From contig JBEKCD010000017.1 in NCBI GenBank assembly GCA_050015055.1, positions 1-39,634 of the forward strand: a DNA stretch of 39,634 bases. Reading direction: 5' to 3'. A model generated the notes under the pieces. The model made no database searches, had not been told where the DNA came from, and saw only the letters and a list, made by a program, of their open reading frames with translations. The translations under genes were made by a program, and so were the position numbers. Positions 7,893-14,811 of the stretch are shown one piece after another. Within the stretch, counting starts at the first letter, position 1; every line of letters starts with the position of its first letter. This DNA comes from JBEKCD01 sp050015055 (GTDB lineage Archaea; Thermoproteota; Bathyarchaeia; Bathyarchaeales; Bathycorpusculaceae).

Positions 7893-9275
7893 ATGTCTCG
7901 AACCAAGAAGGAAGAAAGAAAACCTACAGTGGAAGAGTTACTGGCAAAGGCAAAGAAACCCTCAATGTTGTCACCGCCCTTGCACAGATTCTATGAAGGA
8001 AAGGTGCAGATAATGCCCAAATGCGCAGTGTCAAGCCCGGCCGATTTTGCAATATGGTACACTCCTGGCGTAGCCGCTGCATGCAAGGAAATTCAAGCGA
8101 ACGTGGACAAGTCATTTGAACTTACAAATCGTTGGAACTACGTGGCTATCGTATCGGACGGAACCCGTGTGCTCGGCCTAGGCGACATAGGGCCTGAAGC
8201 AGGGCTGCCCGTCATGGAAGGGAAAGCCCTACTGTTTAAATACCTAGGCGGTGTTGACGCTTTTCCAATCTGCTTGAAAACCAAGAATCAGGAAGAGATC
8301 ATCAGAACATGCGAGCTTATTCAGCCGACTTTCGGAGGAATAAATCTAGAAGACATAGAAAAACCAAAATGTTTTTACGTCCTCGAAAAAGCCAGAGAAC
8401 GTCTTCAGATTCCAGTCTGGCACGATGATCAGCAGGGAACCGCTACCGTGATTCTTGCAGGACTGATGAACTCCTTCAAAATCGTGGGTAAAGACCCAAA
8501 GAAAGCGTTAATAACCTTGATCGGCGTGGGTTCAGCGAACCTGAGAACTGCATATGTCCTAATAAGATGGGGAATCAAGCCCGGAAACATAATCATGGTA
8601 GACACCAAGGGCACCGTCTACCCTGGAAGAAAAGACATCACAAAGGACGAAGACCCGTGGAAATTTGAGTTAGCTCAGAAGACAAATGCAGAGGGCAGAA
8701 AAGGCACGATAGCTGAGGCCTTCAAAGGCGTAGATGCTGTCGTGGCAGCATCAAAGCCGGGACCAGACACAATAAAGAAGGAATGGATAAAAACGATGGC
8801 CGACGATTCCATAATCTTTGCGTGTGCAAACCCGATACCTGAAATATGGCCATGGGAGGCGAAGGAAGCCGGCGCTCGCATCATAGCCACAGGCAGAAGC
8901 GACTTTCCTAACCAAGTTAACAACAGCCTTGGATTTCCAGCCATATTCAGAGGAGTATTGGATGTCAGAGCAAAAACCGTAACGGATGACATGTGCATCG
9001 CAGCAGCCCAAGAACTGGCGAAATTCGCCGAAGAACGCGGAATGCACGAAGAAGACATCCTGCCAAGAATGGAAGAATGGGAAGTTTTCCCACGTGAAGC
9101 AGTAGCATGCGCGTTGAAGTCCATAGACGAAGGAGTTGCAAGGATCAAACCGAGCAGGAAGGAACTCTACGACAAAGCCACAGCGATAATTCAAAACGCA
9201 CGGGAATCAGTCAAAGTTCTGATGAAAAGTGGCTTAATCAAACCAATGCCCCCCGAAGACAAACTACTGAAGTAG
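7893..9275 (+). CDS. Malic enzyme (malate to pyruvate, oxaloacetate-decarboxylating)
   Basis: A 460-residue malic enzyme, which oxidatively decarboxylates malate to pyruvate with NAD or NADP. Visible landmarks are the catalytic tyrosine loop (WYTPGVAAACKEI), the metal/substrate segment HDDQQGTATVILAGL, and a nucleotide-binding GVGSANLRTAYVL, which departs from the commoner GAGAAG loop. Length fits the prokaryotic short form. The frame is open from GTG 7785, but those 36 residues are Cys-rich and unlike the family; ATG 7893 has AAAGGAG at 7877-7883 and a TATA-like box between the two candidates. With the 2-oxoacid dehydrogenase and ACD genes elsewhere in the window it fits a pyruvate/acetyl-CoA node. 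Cofactor preference cannot be read. Confidence 0.94.
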   Translation: MSRTKKEERKPTVEELLAKAKKPSMLSPPLHRFYEGKVQIMPKCAVSSPADFAIWYTPGVAAACKEIQANVDKSFELTNRWNYVAIVSDGTRVLGLGDIGPEAGLPVMEGKALLFKYLGGVDAFPICLKTKNQEEIIRTCELIQPTFGGINLEDIEKPKCFYVLEKARERLQIPVWHDDQQGTATVILAGLMNSFKIVGKDPKKALITLIGVGSANLRTAYVLIRWGIKPGNIIMVDTKGTVYPGRKDITKDEDPWKFELAQKTNAEGRKGTIAEAFKGVDAVVAASKPGPDTIKKEWIKTMADDSIIFACANPIPEIWPWEAKEAGARIIATGRSDFPNQVNNSLGFPAIFRGVLDVRAKTVTDDMCIAAAQELAKFAEERGMHEEDILPRMEEWEVFPREAVACALKSIDEGVARIKPSRKELYDKATAIIQNARESVKVLMKSGLIKPMPPEDKLLK

Positions 9276-9339
9276 CCGAAAGAAACAAGAAATAGCAGCA
9301 AACATGCCAAATTCTCCCTTTTTTACGTTTAAAATTCAG

Positions 9340-9352
9340 AAAATTATTTAAA
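9340..9352 (+). promoter_or_regulatory. Putative BRE/TATA promoter of the polyQ-HHH gene
   Basis: AAATTATTTAAAC matches archaeal TATA consensus well. The expected start of transcription, about 25 bases on, is near 9374, leaving a leader of about 15 bases that contains AAGGGGAG before the ATG at 9389. Confidence 0.55.
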
Positions 9353-9388
9353 CACTTCCACAGAACATAGCAAGGGGAGAAAAACAAC

Positions 9389-9949
9389 ATGCGACTAGAT
9401 TATGTATCGTACGCAGTTGCAATAGTATTCTTCATCGTAACACTCGCAGCAGCCGTCTACTCGTTCGAACAACAGCAAGTTTGGGTGGTTACAACCGTTG
9501 TGATAGGCATCGCGTTCATCGGACTCGGCTACACTCAAAGGCCCAGACCAGTAGCCCCGCCAGTGACAACCAGCGTTCCTCCACCTCCACCTTCTCAACC
9601 ACAACGACAGCAACAACAGCAACAACAGCAACAACAGCAACAACAGCAACAACAGCAACAACAAGTGCAGGAAGTCACTACCGCGCCCTCACAGCCGATA
9701 GTTACGAACGTGGTGAAATTGGAAGAGGCCAAACCCGTCGTTCAGCCGCTTCAGTCTCCAGTAGGGGGACTCACTGACGTCAAGGGAATCGGAGAAAAAC
9801 GGGCCGCACAAATCAGAGCTCTGGGAATAACCAGCGTTGAAGACCTGGCAAAAGCGTCAGCAAAAGACTTGGCCGCAAAACTGAACATCTCACCGAAAAT
9901 AACTGACAAATGGATTGAAAGCGCAAAGGAAATCGAAGAGAAACGCTAG
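9389..9949 (+). CDS. Membrane-anchored helix-hairpin-helix protein with polyglutamine linker
   Basis: A 186-residue protein with three clear parts. Residues about 5-50 form two membrane helices separated by a short QQQVW turn. Residues 51-110 are a linker: a Pro-rich stretch (VPPPPPSQPQ), then 19 consecutive glutamines at 74-92. Residues about 125-186 form a helix-hairpin-helix domain (LTDVKGIGEKRAAQIRALGI), of the kind that binds DNA without sequence specificity. The start is ATG 9389 with AAGGGGAG just before it and a good promoter. Both membrane segments are short, so the C-terminus most likely faces the cytoplasm and could tether DNA to the membrane. The function is unknown. Confidence 0.85.
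   Translation: MRLDYVSYAVAIVFFIVTLAAAVYSFEQQQVWVVTTVVIGIAFIGLGYTQRPRPVAPPVTTSVPPPPPSQPQRQQQQQQQQQQQQQQQQQQQVQEVTTAPSQPIVTNVVKLEEAKPVVQPLQSPVGGLTDVKGIGEKRAAQIRALGITSVEDLAKASAKDLAAKLNISPKITDKWIESAKEIEEKR
9608..9664 (+). repeat. CAG/CAA trinucleotide tract coding for 19 glutamines
   Basis: Six perfect copies of the nine-base unit CAGCAACAA plus one CAA. The unit is periodic at the DNA level, so the tract could change length by slippage in steps of nine bases without losing the frame. Confidence 0.95.
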
Positions 9950-9966
9950 GCACCTCTGCCGAGTCT

Positions 9967-10230
9967 CTAAATCATCAAAACTCTTACTATGTTCCTTCTT
10001 TCCAGTCTTCTTATAGCGTCCAAAAACTCGTTTCTCTTCTTACCAGTCAGCTTGAAGGTTTGTATCATTTCTGTCACAGGCATTCCTGGACCTCCGAAAT
10101 TGACGTTCCTCCTGTAGAGGTTGTTCACTATTAGCCTTTCGAGTTTTCCACATCTCCACGTCGTGTTGCGGATCAGCACCACGATAGCTCTGATAAGCCT
10201 CTGGGTGTCGCCGTTTTTCTTTCCGTTCAA
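9967..10230 (-). CDS. Small basic protein, possibly winged-helix
   Basis: An 87-residue, Arg- and Lys-rich protein I do not recognise. The first half has helices (DTQRLIRAIVVLIRNTTWR, then GKLERLIVNNLYRRN); the second half ends in a helix-plus-strand pattern (LTGKKRNEFLDAIRRLERR followed by NIVRVLMI) that recalls the recognition helix and wing of a winged-helix domain. The reading frame extends to 10290, but TTG 10230 has GGAG at a good distance and gives a tidier N-terminus. It is convergent with the polyQ-HHH gene, ending 17 bases from it. A nucleic-acid-binding role is a guess from charge and fold pattern. Confidence 0.6.
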   Translation of the reverse strand: MNGKKNGDTQRLIRAIVVLIRNTTWRCGKLERLIVNNLYRRNVNFGGPGMPVTEMIQTFKLTGKKRNEFLDAIRRLERRNIVRVLMI

Positions 10231-10325
10231 AGCTTCTCCACGACAATAATATACTTGGGAAAAGTTATTAGGGTTTGTGCTCGAAACCAATAAGCCTTGA
10301 ATTGCAGTGAAAAGGGGAAGATGAG

Positions 10326-10754
10326 ATGATATTGATGGGAAAAGCTGGAAAAACGGTTTTCTCGCGGTTGCTTGAAGGCGAAGACTTGTTTGAATCTATA
10401 AAGAATAGAGCGGAGATAAGCGGAATTCGGGCTGGGTTTTTTATTCTCATCGGAAGCGTGAAGCACGCAGCGCTTGGATACTATAAGCACGGCAAGTACG
10501 AGACAACTCGTTTGGAAGGCCCTTTGGAGGTAGCATCATGCACTGGTAATGTTGCTGTTGACGAGAAAGGCGAAGTTGTGATTCATGCGCATGTTGTTGT
10601 TTCTAACGAGAAAGGGGAGGCCTTCGGGGGCCATCTGATGAAAGGTTCAGAAGTTGGTGCAACAGCCGAGTTGATCATGGTTGAAGTTGCCGGTGTGGAG
10701 GCTCAGAGAGTTTATGATGAGAAAACGAAGTTGAAGCTTTGGAAACTAAGCTAG
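10326..10754 (+). CDS. PPC/DUF296 domain protein
   Basis: A 142-residue single PPC (DUF296) domain, the small trimeric fold found alone in prokaryotes and joined to AT-hooks in plants. Landmarks are FFILIGSVKHAALGYY near 38-53, IHAHVVVSNEKGEAFGGHL near 86-104 with the conserved histidines, and EVGATAELIMVEV. The histidines resemble the metal site seen in some stand-alone members. ATG 10326 or ATG 10335 could be the start; GGGGAAG lies just before. The 3' end overlaps the convergent RimI-type gene by 9 bases. The biochemical role of the prokaryotic single-domain forms is not settled. Confidence 0.88.
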   Translation: MILMGKAGKTVFSRLLEGEDLFESIKNRAEISGIRAGFFILIGSVKHAALGYYKHGKYETTRLEGPLEVASCTGNVAVDEKGEVVIHAHVVVSNEKGEAFGGHLMKGSEVGATAELIMVEVAGVEAQRVYDEKTKLKLWKLS

Positions 10755-11198
10755 GATCTTCTTCAAGTATATCCCGTGAGCGTTTCCATAGTAGTTTTCA
10801 AGCCTCCCGATCTCTTCGTACCCCAATTTGCGGTAGAGGCTTATGGCTGCGACGTTGCCTTCCCTCACCTCAAGAAGACAGGCTTGAACGCCCTTCTGGG
10901 CGAAGATGCTCTCCATTTCCTGTAGAAGCATTTGTCCGATACCTTTCCGACGATGTGAAGGTGAAACGTCTATTGTGAGTATATGGCCGTTGACCGCTTT
11001 TCCGTCAGGATATACCATGCCCACGATGAATCCGACAATCTCCCCGTTTTCCCGGGCAGTCAAGCTTATTGAATTGTAATCTGTCAGAAGCAGAGCAATC
11101 TGCTTCTTCGTGAAAGCTTCTTCTACGAAGCATTCTTTTTCGATTTCGTACAGCCTTTCCAGGCACTTCACTGATGCGTCTTGTACGGTTACAGTCAT
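10746..11198 (-). CDS. rimI: RimI-type GNAT N-acetyltransferase
   Basis: A 150-residue GNAT domain most like archaeal RimI/Ard1-type N-terminal acetyltransferases, which acetylate protein N-termini, in bacteria ribosomal protein S18. The acetyl-CoA loop is HRRKGIGQMLLQEME in motif A, preceded by the beta-strand NGHILTIDVSP and followed by EVREGNVAAISLYRKLGYEEIG, the classic C-terminal RimI signature. An in-frame GTG at 11204 is possible, but ATG 11198 sits at better distance from AAGGATG. It overlaps the end of the DUF296 gene by 9 bases, tail to tail. Archaeal members usually act on many protein N-termini, so the S18-specific name should be read loosely. Confidence 0.88.
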   Translation of the reverse strand: MTVTVQDASVKCLERLYEIEKECFVEEAFTKKQIALLLTDYNSISLTARENGEIVGFIVGMVYPDGKAVNGHILTIDVSPSHRRKGIGQMLLQEMESIFAQKGVQACLLEVREGNVAAISLYRKLGYEEIGRLENYYGNAHGIYLKKILA

Positions 11199-11243
11199 GA
11201 ACACATCCTTCTAAATTAAGGAAAAGCGTGAAATTTAGGCTTT

Positions 11244-12317
11244 TCAGTTCTTGGGAAGCTCAGTCTGGCCTTTTGTTCTCGTCATAAAGGCTTTTATCCC
11301 AAGCCACTGTTGGGCTCCAAAGCCTACGAAGAATCTTAACCAAAACGTTGGAAGTCTTATCAGGATCGTCGCGGTGAAACTGATTTCTCTTGGAACACCG
11401 AAAATCATCAAGAGCGATGAAAGGGCTATTTCTGGCAGGCCAACTTCAAACGGAACACCCACAGGTACAGATTTTACGGCTACGAAAATCGCAGAGGTAA
11501 CCAATATTGCACTCCAGCTTATCTTTGCATTCGGGATGGCCAGAAACGTAAGAAAGAACACAGCTAGACTGAACGCCCACGATGCCGTCGAAAAAACGAA
11601 AGCTGTCAGCAACGTCTTCGGAGCGTGCGCATAGTCCCTCATTGCCGAGTGAAAAGACCTAGCGACTTCAACCAATTCTTCTCTAAGCCTTGACAACTTC
11701 CAGCGGCCCCTACTTACACGTTCAACAAACCCTGTTACTGCACCAACGAGTCCAAAGGTCCAGTTCTGTTTGACGCACAAGAGGAGGATTAGGGCAAGAA
11801 AAACGAATATCACAGCAACCAAAAACAATATCAGGGCAAGCATGATGCCGTAGAGCAAGCTCTCAACCAACAGCAGGAAGGCGCCCACTAACAAGGTTGT
11901 AACGTTTAAGCCCATGCCAATCAGCCTCTGCGCAACGACTGAAGCTGTAGCTGCTCCTGCAGTCCCATCATGCTCCTTGTTCACCAAGTAAATCTTGGCG
12001 ACTTCTCCGCTCACTGATTCCGCAGGGATCAGGCCATCAATGAATATTCCAATCCACACGAAAAGAAACGACTTGAACAGTGAGACTTTCACCTTAAGAA
12101 ATTTGAGCAACGAATACCAGGCAAAAGTGAAAAACAACGTGTCGAGCACCGCTGCTACCGTGGCCAACGCGTAGAAGTCAAGGTTGATGCCCTGAACATT
12201 TGCAACAATATCTTGGATGTCAACCCTGAAAATATATATGTACGCAAGAAAGGCTATGAGCCCTATCGGTATCAGAATCAGGGTCTTCCACGTTATTGCA
12301 TACTTAGGCTGAGTCAA
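11244..12317 (-). CDS. UPF0104 / lysylphosphatidylglycerol synthase transmembrane-region family protein
   Basis: A 357-residue integral membrane protein with about eight membrane helices, matching the UPF0104 family, the flippase-like domain of bacterial MprF found alone in archaea. Typical pieces are WYSLLKFLKVKVSLFKSF, the loop FIDGLIPAESVSGEVAKIYL, and VPFEVGLPEIALSSLLMIFG near 290-312. Start is TTG 12317, with GAGG just upstream. It is 45 bases from the rimI start and in the same direction, so may be co-transcribed. A role in lipid or glycan transfer across the membrane is inferred from the family only. Confidence 0.85.
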   Translation of the reverse strand: MTQPKYAITWKTLILIPIGLIAFLAYIYIFRVDIQDIVANVQGINLDFYALATVAAVLDTLFFTFAWYSLLKFLKVKVSLFKSFLFVWIGIFIDGLIPAESVSGEVAKIYLVNKEHDGTAGAATASVVAQRLIGMGLNVTTLLVGAFLLLVESLLYGIMLALILFLVAVIFVFLALILLLCVKQNWTFGLVGAVTGFVERVSRGRWKLSRLREELVEVARSFHSAMRDYAHAPKTLLTAFVFSTASWAFSLAVFFLTFLAIPNAKISWSAILVTSAIFVAVKSVPVGVPFEVGLPEIALSSLLMIFGVPREISFTATILIRLPTFWLRFFVGFGAQQWLGIKAFMTRTKGQTELPKN

Positions 12318-12505
12318 AAGCCTCAGGCCTCGGCTAACAGAAACATGAGAATGTGTATCTTCATATAGTTTGCCAATCCCCCCTCCTCAACACACAGTCT
12401 TGCCAACTTCCCCACTGTACTGCAGAATAACACACGCAAAAAGCAAGAATGGATACAAGATTCCTATGTGCCCCATGAACACTAGTCAGATATGCACTTG
12501 CAATT

Positions 12506-12514
12506 CTTAAATAG
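12506..12514 (+). promoter_or_regulatory. Putative TATA box of the ParB-ASCH gene
   Basis: CTTAAATAG lies about 25 bases upstream of 12535, which falls in the left arm of the palindrome at 12531-12551, so transcription would start inside the candidate operator. Confidence 0.5.
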
Positions 12515-12530
12515 AAAAATCACTGATTAA

Positions 12531-12551
12531 ACGGTCAAGACGGATGACCGT
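12531..12551. promoter_or_regulatory. Perfect inverted repeat over the ParB-ASCH start codon
   Basis: ACGGTCA, seven bases of spacer, then TGACCGT: two perfect 7-base arms. The right arm overlaps the ATG at 12544. Lying at the predicted transcript start, it is a good candidate operator, perhaps for self-regulation by the ParB-like protein, which carries a helix-turn-helix. Confidence 0.5.
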
Positions 12552-13554
12552 AATGGAAACTTTCAGAGAAATTGACATCAAACAAATTCGCCCAAGCAAA
12601 CTTAACCCTAGGCTAGAAGTCAGCATAGAGCGCCTCAATGAACTGGCTGCCAGCATTAGGGAGGTTGGCCTCCTTGAACCGATAATTGTCAGACCCGTAA
12701 ATGGAGACTTTGAGGTCGTGTTGGGTGAGAGACGTTACAGGGCTTCCCAGCAGGCCGGTCTTGAAAAGGTGCCAGCAGTCGTGCGGGAGTACACCGACGA
12801 TGAGGTTGTGCAACTGAACCTGATAGAAAACGTGCAAAGAGAAGAACTCAGCGCAATCGAAAAAGGAAAGGTATGCAAGTATTTGCTCGAAGAATGCCCA
12901 GTCAAATATCCTTCACAAAGGGCGATAGCTGAGAAGATCGGAGTGAGTCCTGAAGCTGTTTCCACATGGATGCGAACGGCTGAAGTCGTTCCAGGAGAAG
13001 CACAAAAGTATATTGCTCCCTCAACAATCTCGGGGGAGGTGCCCGAGGGAAAAATCGATTACCAAACTGCCGTCAGAGTCGGAAGATCAATCCAAGACCC
13101 TGAAAAGCGGGTTGAGGTCATAAAGAAGCTTGCGGAAAAAAGACTCCCTGTCAAAGATAGAAGTCAAGTCATCGAGAGAGTCCTGCTGGAACCGGAAAAA
13201 TCTGTTGACGAAGTATTCGAAGAAGTAGCTGAATCACCTTGTACCCTGCACTTCACCACAGAAGACAAGAAAAGCATTGTCGATGGCACAAAAACTCAGA
13301 CTTCCAGGACAGAAGTGCCTGATCCAAAAGTCAAGATCGGAGCATTGGTTTATGCAGCAATCTGGGAACCGCACATTGCGGACTTACACATCACTTCCGT
13401 GGAAAGAAAGAAGCTGAGATATTTCAATGAGGAAGATGCCAAGAGAGAAGGTGGTTGCACGCTCACCCAGTTTAAGAAGAAATGGAAGGAAACTAATGGA
13501 CGATGGGACGACGATCAACTCGTTTACATAATTCGATTCGAAAAAGTGAAGTGA
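12544..13554 (+). CDS. ParB-like protein fused to an ASCH domain
   Basis: A 336-residue protein. Residues about 9-100 are a ParB/Spo0J N-terminal domain with the CTP-binding signature GERRYRAS (61-68) and the NLIENVQREELS box (92-103). Residues about 122-148 form a helix-turn-helix (SQRAIAEKIGVSPEAVSTWM). Residues about 150-230 are a helical linker. Residues about 234-334 match an ASCH domain, a PUA-like fold linked to RNA binding: the KTQT segment (DGTKTQTSR), the EGGCTLTQFKKKW helix and a final YIIRF strand. The joined arrangement is unusual. No ParA lies nearby, so this is an orphan ParB. ATG 12544 is the start (ATG 12553 is an alternative). A role in chromosome organisation or in CTP-controlled regulation is inferred. 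Confidence 0.88.
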   Translation: MTVMETFREIDIKQIRPSKLNPRLEVSIERLNELAASIREVGLLEPIIVRPVNGDFEVVLGERRYRASQQAGLEKVPAVVREYTDDEVVQLNLIENVQREELSAIEKGKVCKYLLEECPVKYPSQRAIAEKIGVSPEAVSTWMRTAEVVPGEAQKYIAPSTISGEVPEGKIDYQTAVRVGRSIQDPEKRVEVIKKLAEKRLPVKDRSQVIERVLLEPEKSVDEVFEEVAESPCTLHFTTEDKKSIVDGTKTQTSRTEVPDPKVKIGALVYAAIWEPHIADLHITSVERKKLRYFNEEDAKREGGCTLTQFKKKWKETNGRWDDDQLVYIIRFEKVK

Positions 13555-13738
13555 TTTCCTCAGGAGCTTCCGCATGAAAACGTGAAATTCTTGTTGGTCT
13601 TTGGCTTGGGGCAACATGCATGGAACTCGATTCGTGTTCCTGCTGAATTCTCAAAGTTAGAAACCCGACAAATTTTCTTTTCTTGTAGGACAGCCTTGCG
13701 ATCCTGCGAGCTAATGGTTCAACCTGTTGAGAATTGCT

Positions 13739-14248
13739 TCACACAACGTATTTGTCCGTCTTTTCAAAGTCCTTAACAATTTCCATGAATCGCTTCGGCA
13801 CACTGACACCTTCTAGGGGTATTCCTTTAAGCAAAGACCAAGGGCTTTTCACTGCAACTTGCGTGACAATGTAGTCCTCGCCGAAGCATTTCCGAGCAAC
13901 CTCGACCACCAGGTTTCTAACAGCCACTTCAGAGAATTCGCCCAGCGCGTGCAGATATTCATGCACCAACAGATTGTAAACCAGAGCGTTCACCACGCGT
14001 TTGGACTCGACCGCGGCCTCGACTATCTGGACCAAAACACGGTTCAAGACGATGTTGTTCGTACCCACGGGATAATAGGCCCCTAATTGAATAGGCAAAT
14101 TGTCCAAGAAAAGCATGATACCGCTCCTGCGTTTGTGCAAAGCGGATTCCATGGTGTCCTTCACGATCTCCCAGACCTCACCGTAACTCGCTGCGGTTTC
14201 CAACCGCTTACGATAATCCTTAACCTCCGAAGGCTCGTTTTCGCTCAT
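13739..14248 (-). CDS. Putative zinc metalloprotease-like protein (HEYLH motif)
   Basis: A 169-residue protein I cannot place in a named family. It has a helix with a HExxH motif (LLVHEYLHALGEF, His96, Glu97, His100) preceded by hydrophobic helices, a pattern of zinc-dependent peptidases; the third ligand might be Glu104 or a later residue. No signal peptide or membrane segment is visible, so it is probably cytoplasmic. The reading frame runs on to 14503 over the divergent CoA-binding gene, but that extension is out of character; ATG 14248, with GAGG upstream, is preferred. The C-terminal third (KSPWSLLKGIPLEGVSVPKR) reads like a folded domain. Catalytic activity is unproven. Confidence 0.7.
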   Translation of the reverse strand: MSENEPSEVKDYRKRLETAASYGEVWEIVKDTMESALHKRRSGIMLFLDNLPIQLGAYYPVGTNNIVLNRVLVQIVEAAVESKRVVNALVYNLLVHEYLHALGEFSEVAVRNLVVEVARKCFGEDYIVTQVAVKSPWSLLKGIPLEGVSVPKRFMEIVKDFEKTDKYVV

Positions 14249-14357
14249 GAGCGGTTCCTCAACGAGAACTAGGTTGACCTGAATCTTATATGGAATGCGG
14301 ACACTGGAGCCTTTAAGTACCAGAAACAGCTTTTCAGAGTTCGAAGAGGCTGGAGCC

Positions 14358-14792
14358 ATGACAAAGGACGATGTGAAAGAAATTCTCACCAAATACAAAA
14401 CCGTCGCGGTCGTGGGAGCATCTCGCGACCCCTCTAAGGACAGTAATCGCGTGGCCAAGTACCTGCAAGGCCAAGGATTCCGCATAATACCTGTGAACCC
14501 CACGGTGGACGAGGTTCTGGGTGAAAAGTGTTACAAGAGCCTCTTGGAAATGCCCGCTGACGTTCAGAAGACTGTCGAGATCGTTGACGTTTTCAGACCT
14601 TCATCAGACACACCTGCCATAGTGGAGCAGGCGGTCAAGCTCAAGGAACGCTATGATAAGCCCTACGTGGTCTGGATGCAACTCGGAATAATCAATGAAC
14701 AAGCTGCGGAAATGGCGAGGCAAGCAGGAATAATAGTGATAATGAACAGGTGCATGATGCAGGAATACAGAAAGCTTTTCTCAAACTCTTGA
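14358..14792 (+). CDS. CoA-binding domain protein (YccU-like)
   Basis: A 144-residue stand-alone CoA-binding domain with a Rossmann-type fold, as in the N-terminal part of ADP-forming acyl-CoA synthetases. Landmarks: VAVVGASRDPSKDSNRVAKYLQ (16-37), the second strand FRIIPVNPTVDEVLGEKCY, and VVWMQLGIINEQAAEMARQAG. The earlier in-frame start at 14295 gives a 21-residue extension unlike the family; ATG 14358 with CTGGAG upstream is preferred. It is convergent with pyrG, ending 19 bases from it. What the domain does alone is not established. Confidence 0.9.
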   Translation: MTKDDVKEILTKYKTVAVVGASRDPSKDSNRVAKYLQGQGFRIIPVNPTVDEVLGEKCYKSLLEMPADVQKTVEIVDVFRPSSDTPAIVEQAVKLKERYDKPYVVWMQLGIINEQAAEMARQAGIIVIMNRCMMQEYRKLFSNS

Positions 14793-14811
14793 TGACCGCA
14801 TGCAGTTCTGT

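Noticed and set aside
8675..9194. Long frames antisense to the malic enzyme gene
   Set aside because: They mirror the high-quality malic enzyme coding sequence and have no promoter or recognisable domain.
9395..9664. Poly-leucine frame opposite the polyglutamine tract
   Set aside because: It is the complement of the CAG/CAA repeat, with no separate start signal or domain.
14249..14503. N-terminal extension of the HEYLH protein
   Set aside because: It overlaps the start of the divergent CoA-binding gene; the peptide is unlike the rest, and ATG 14248 has its own ribosome-binding site.
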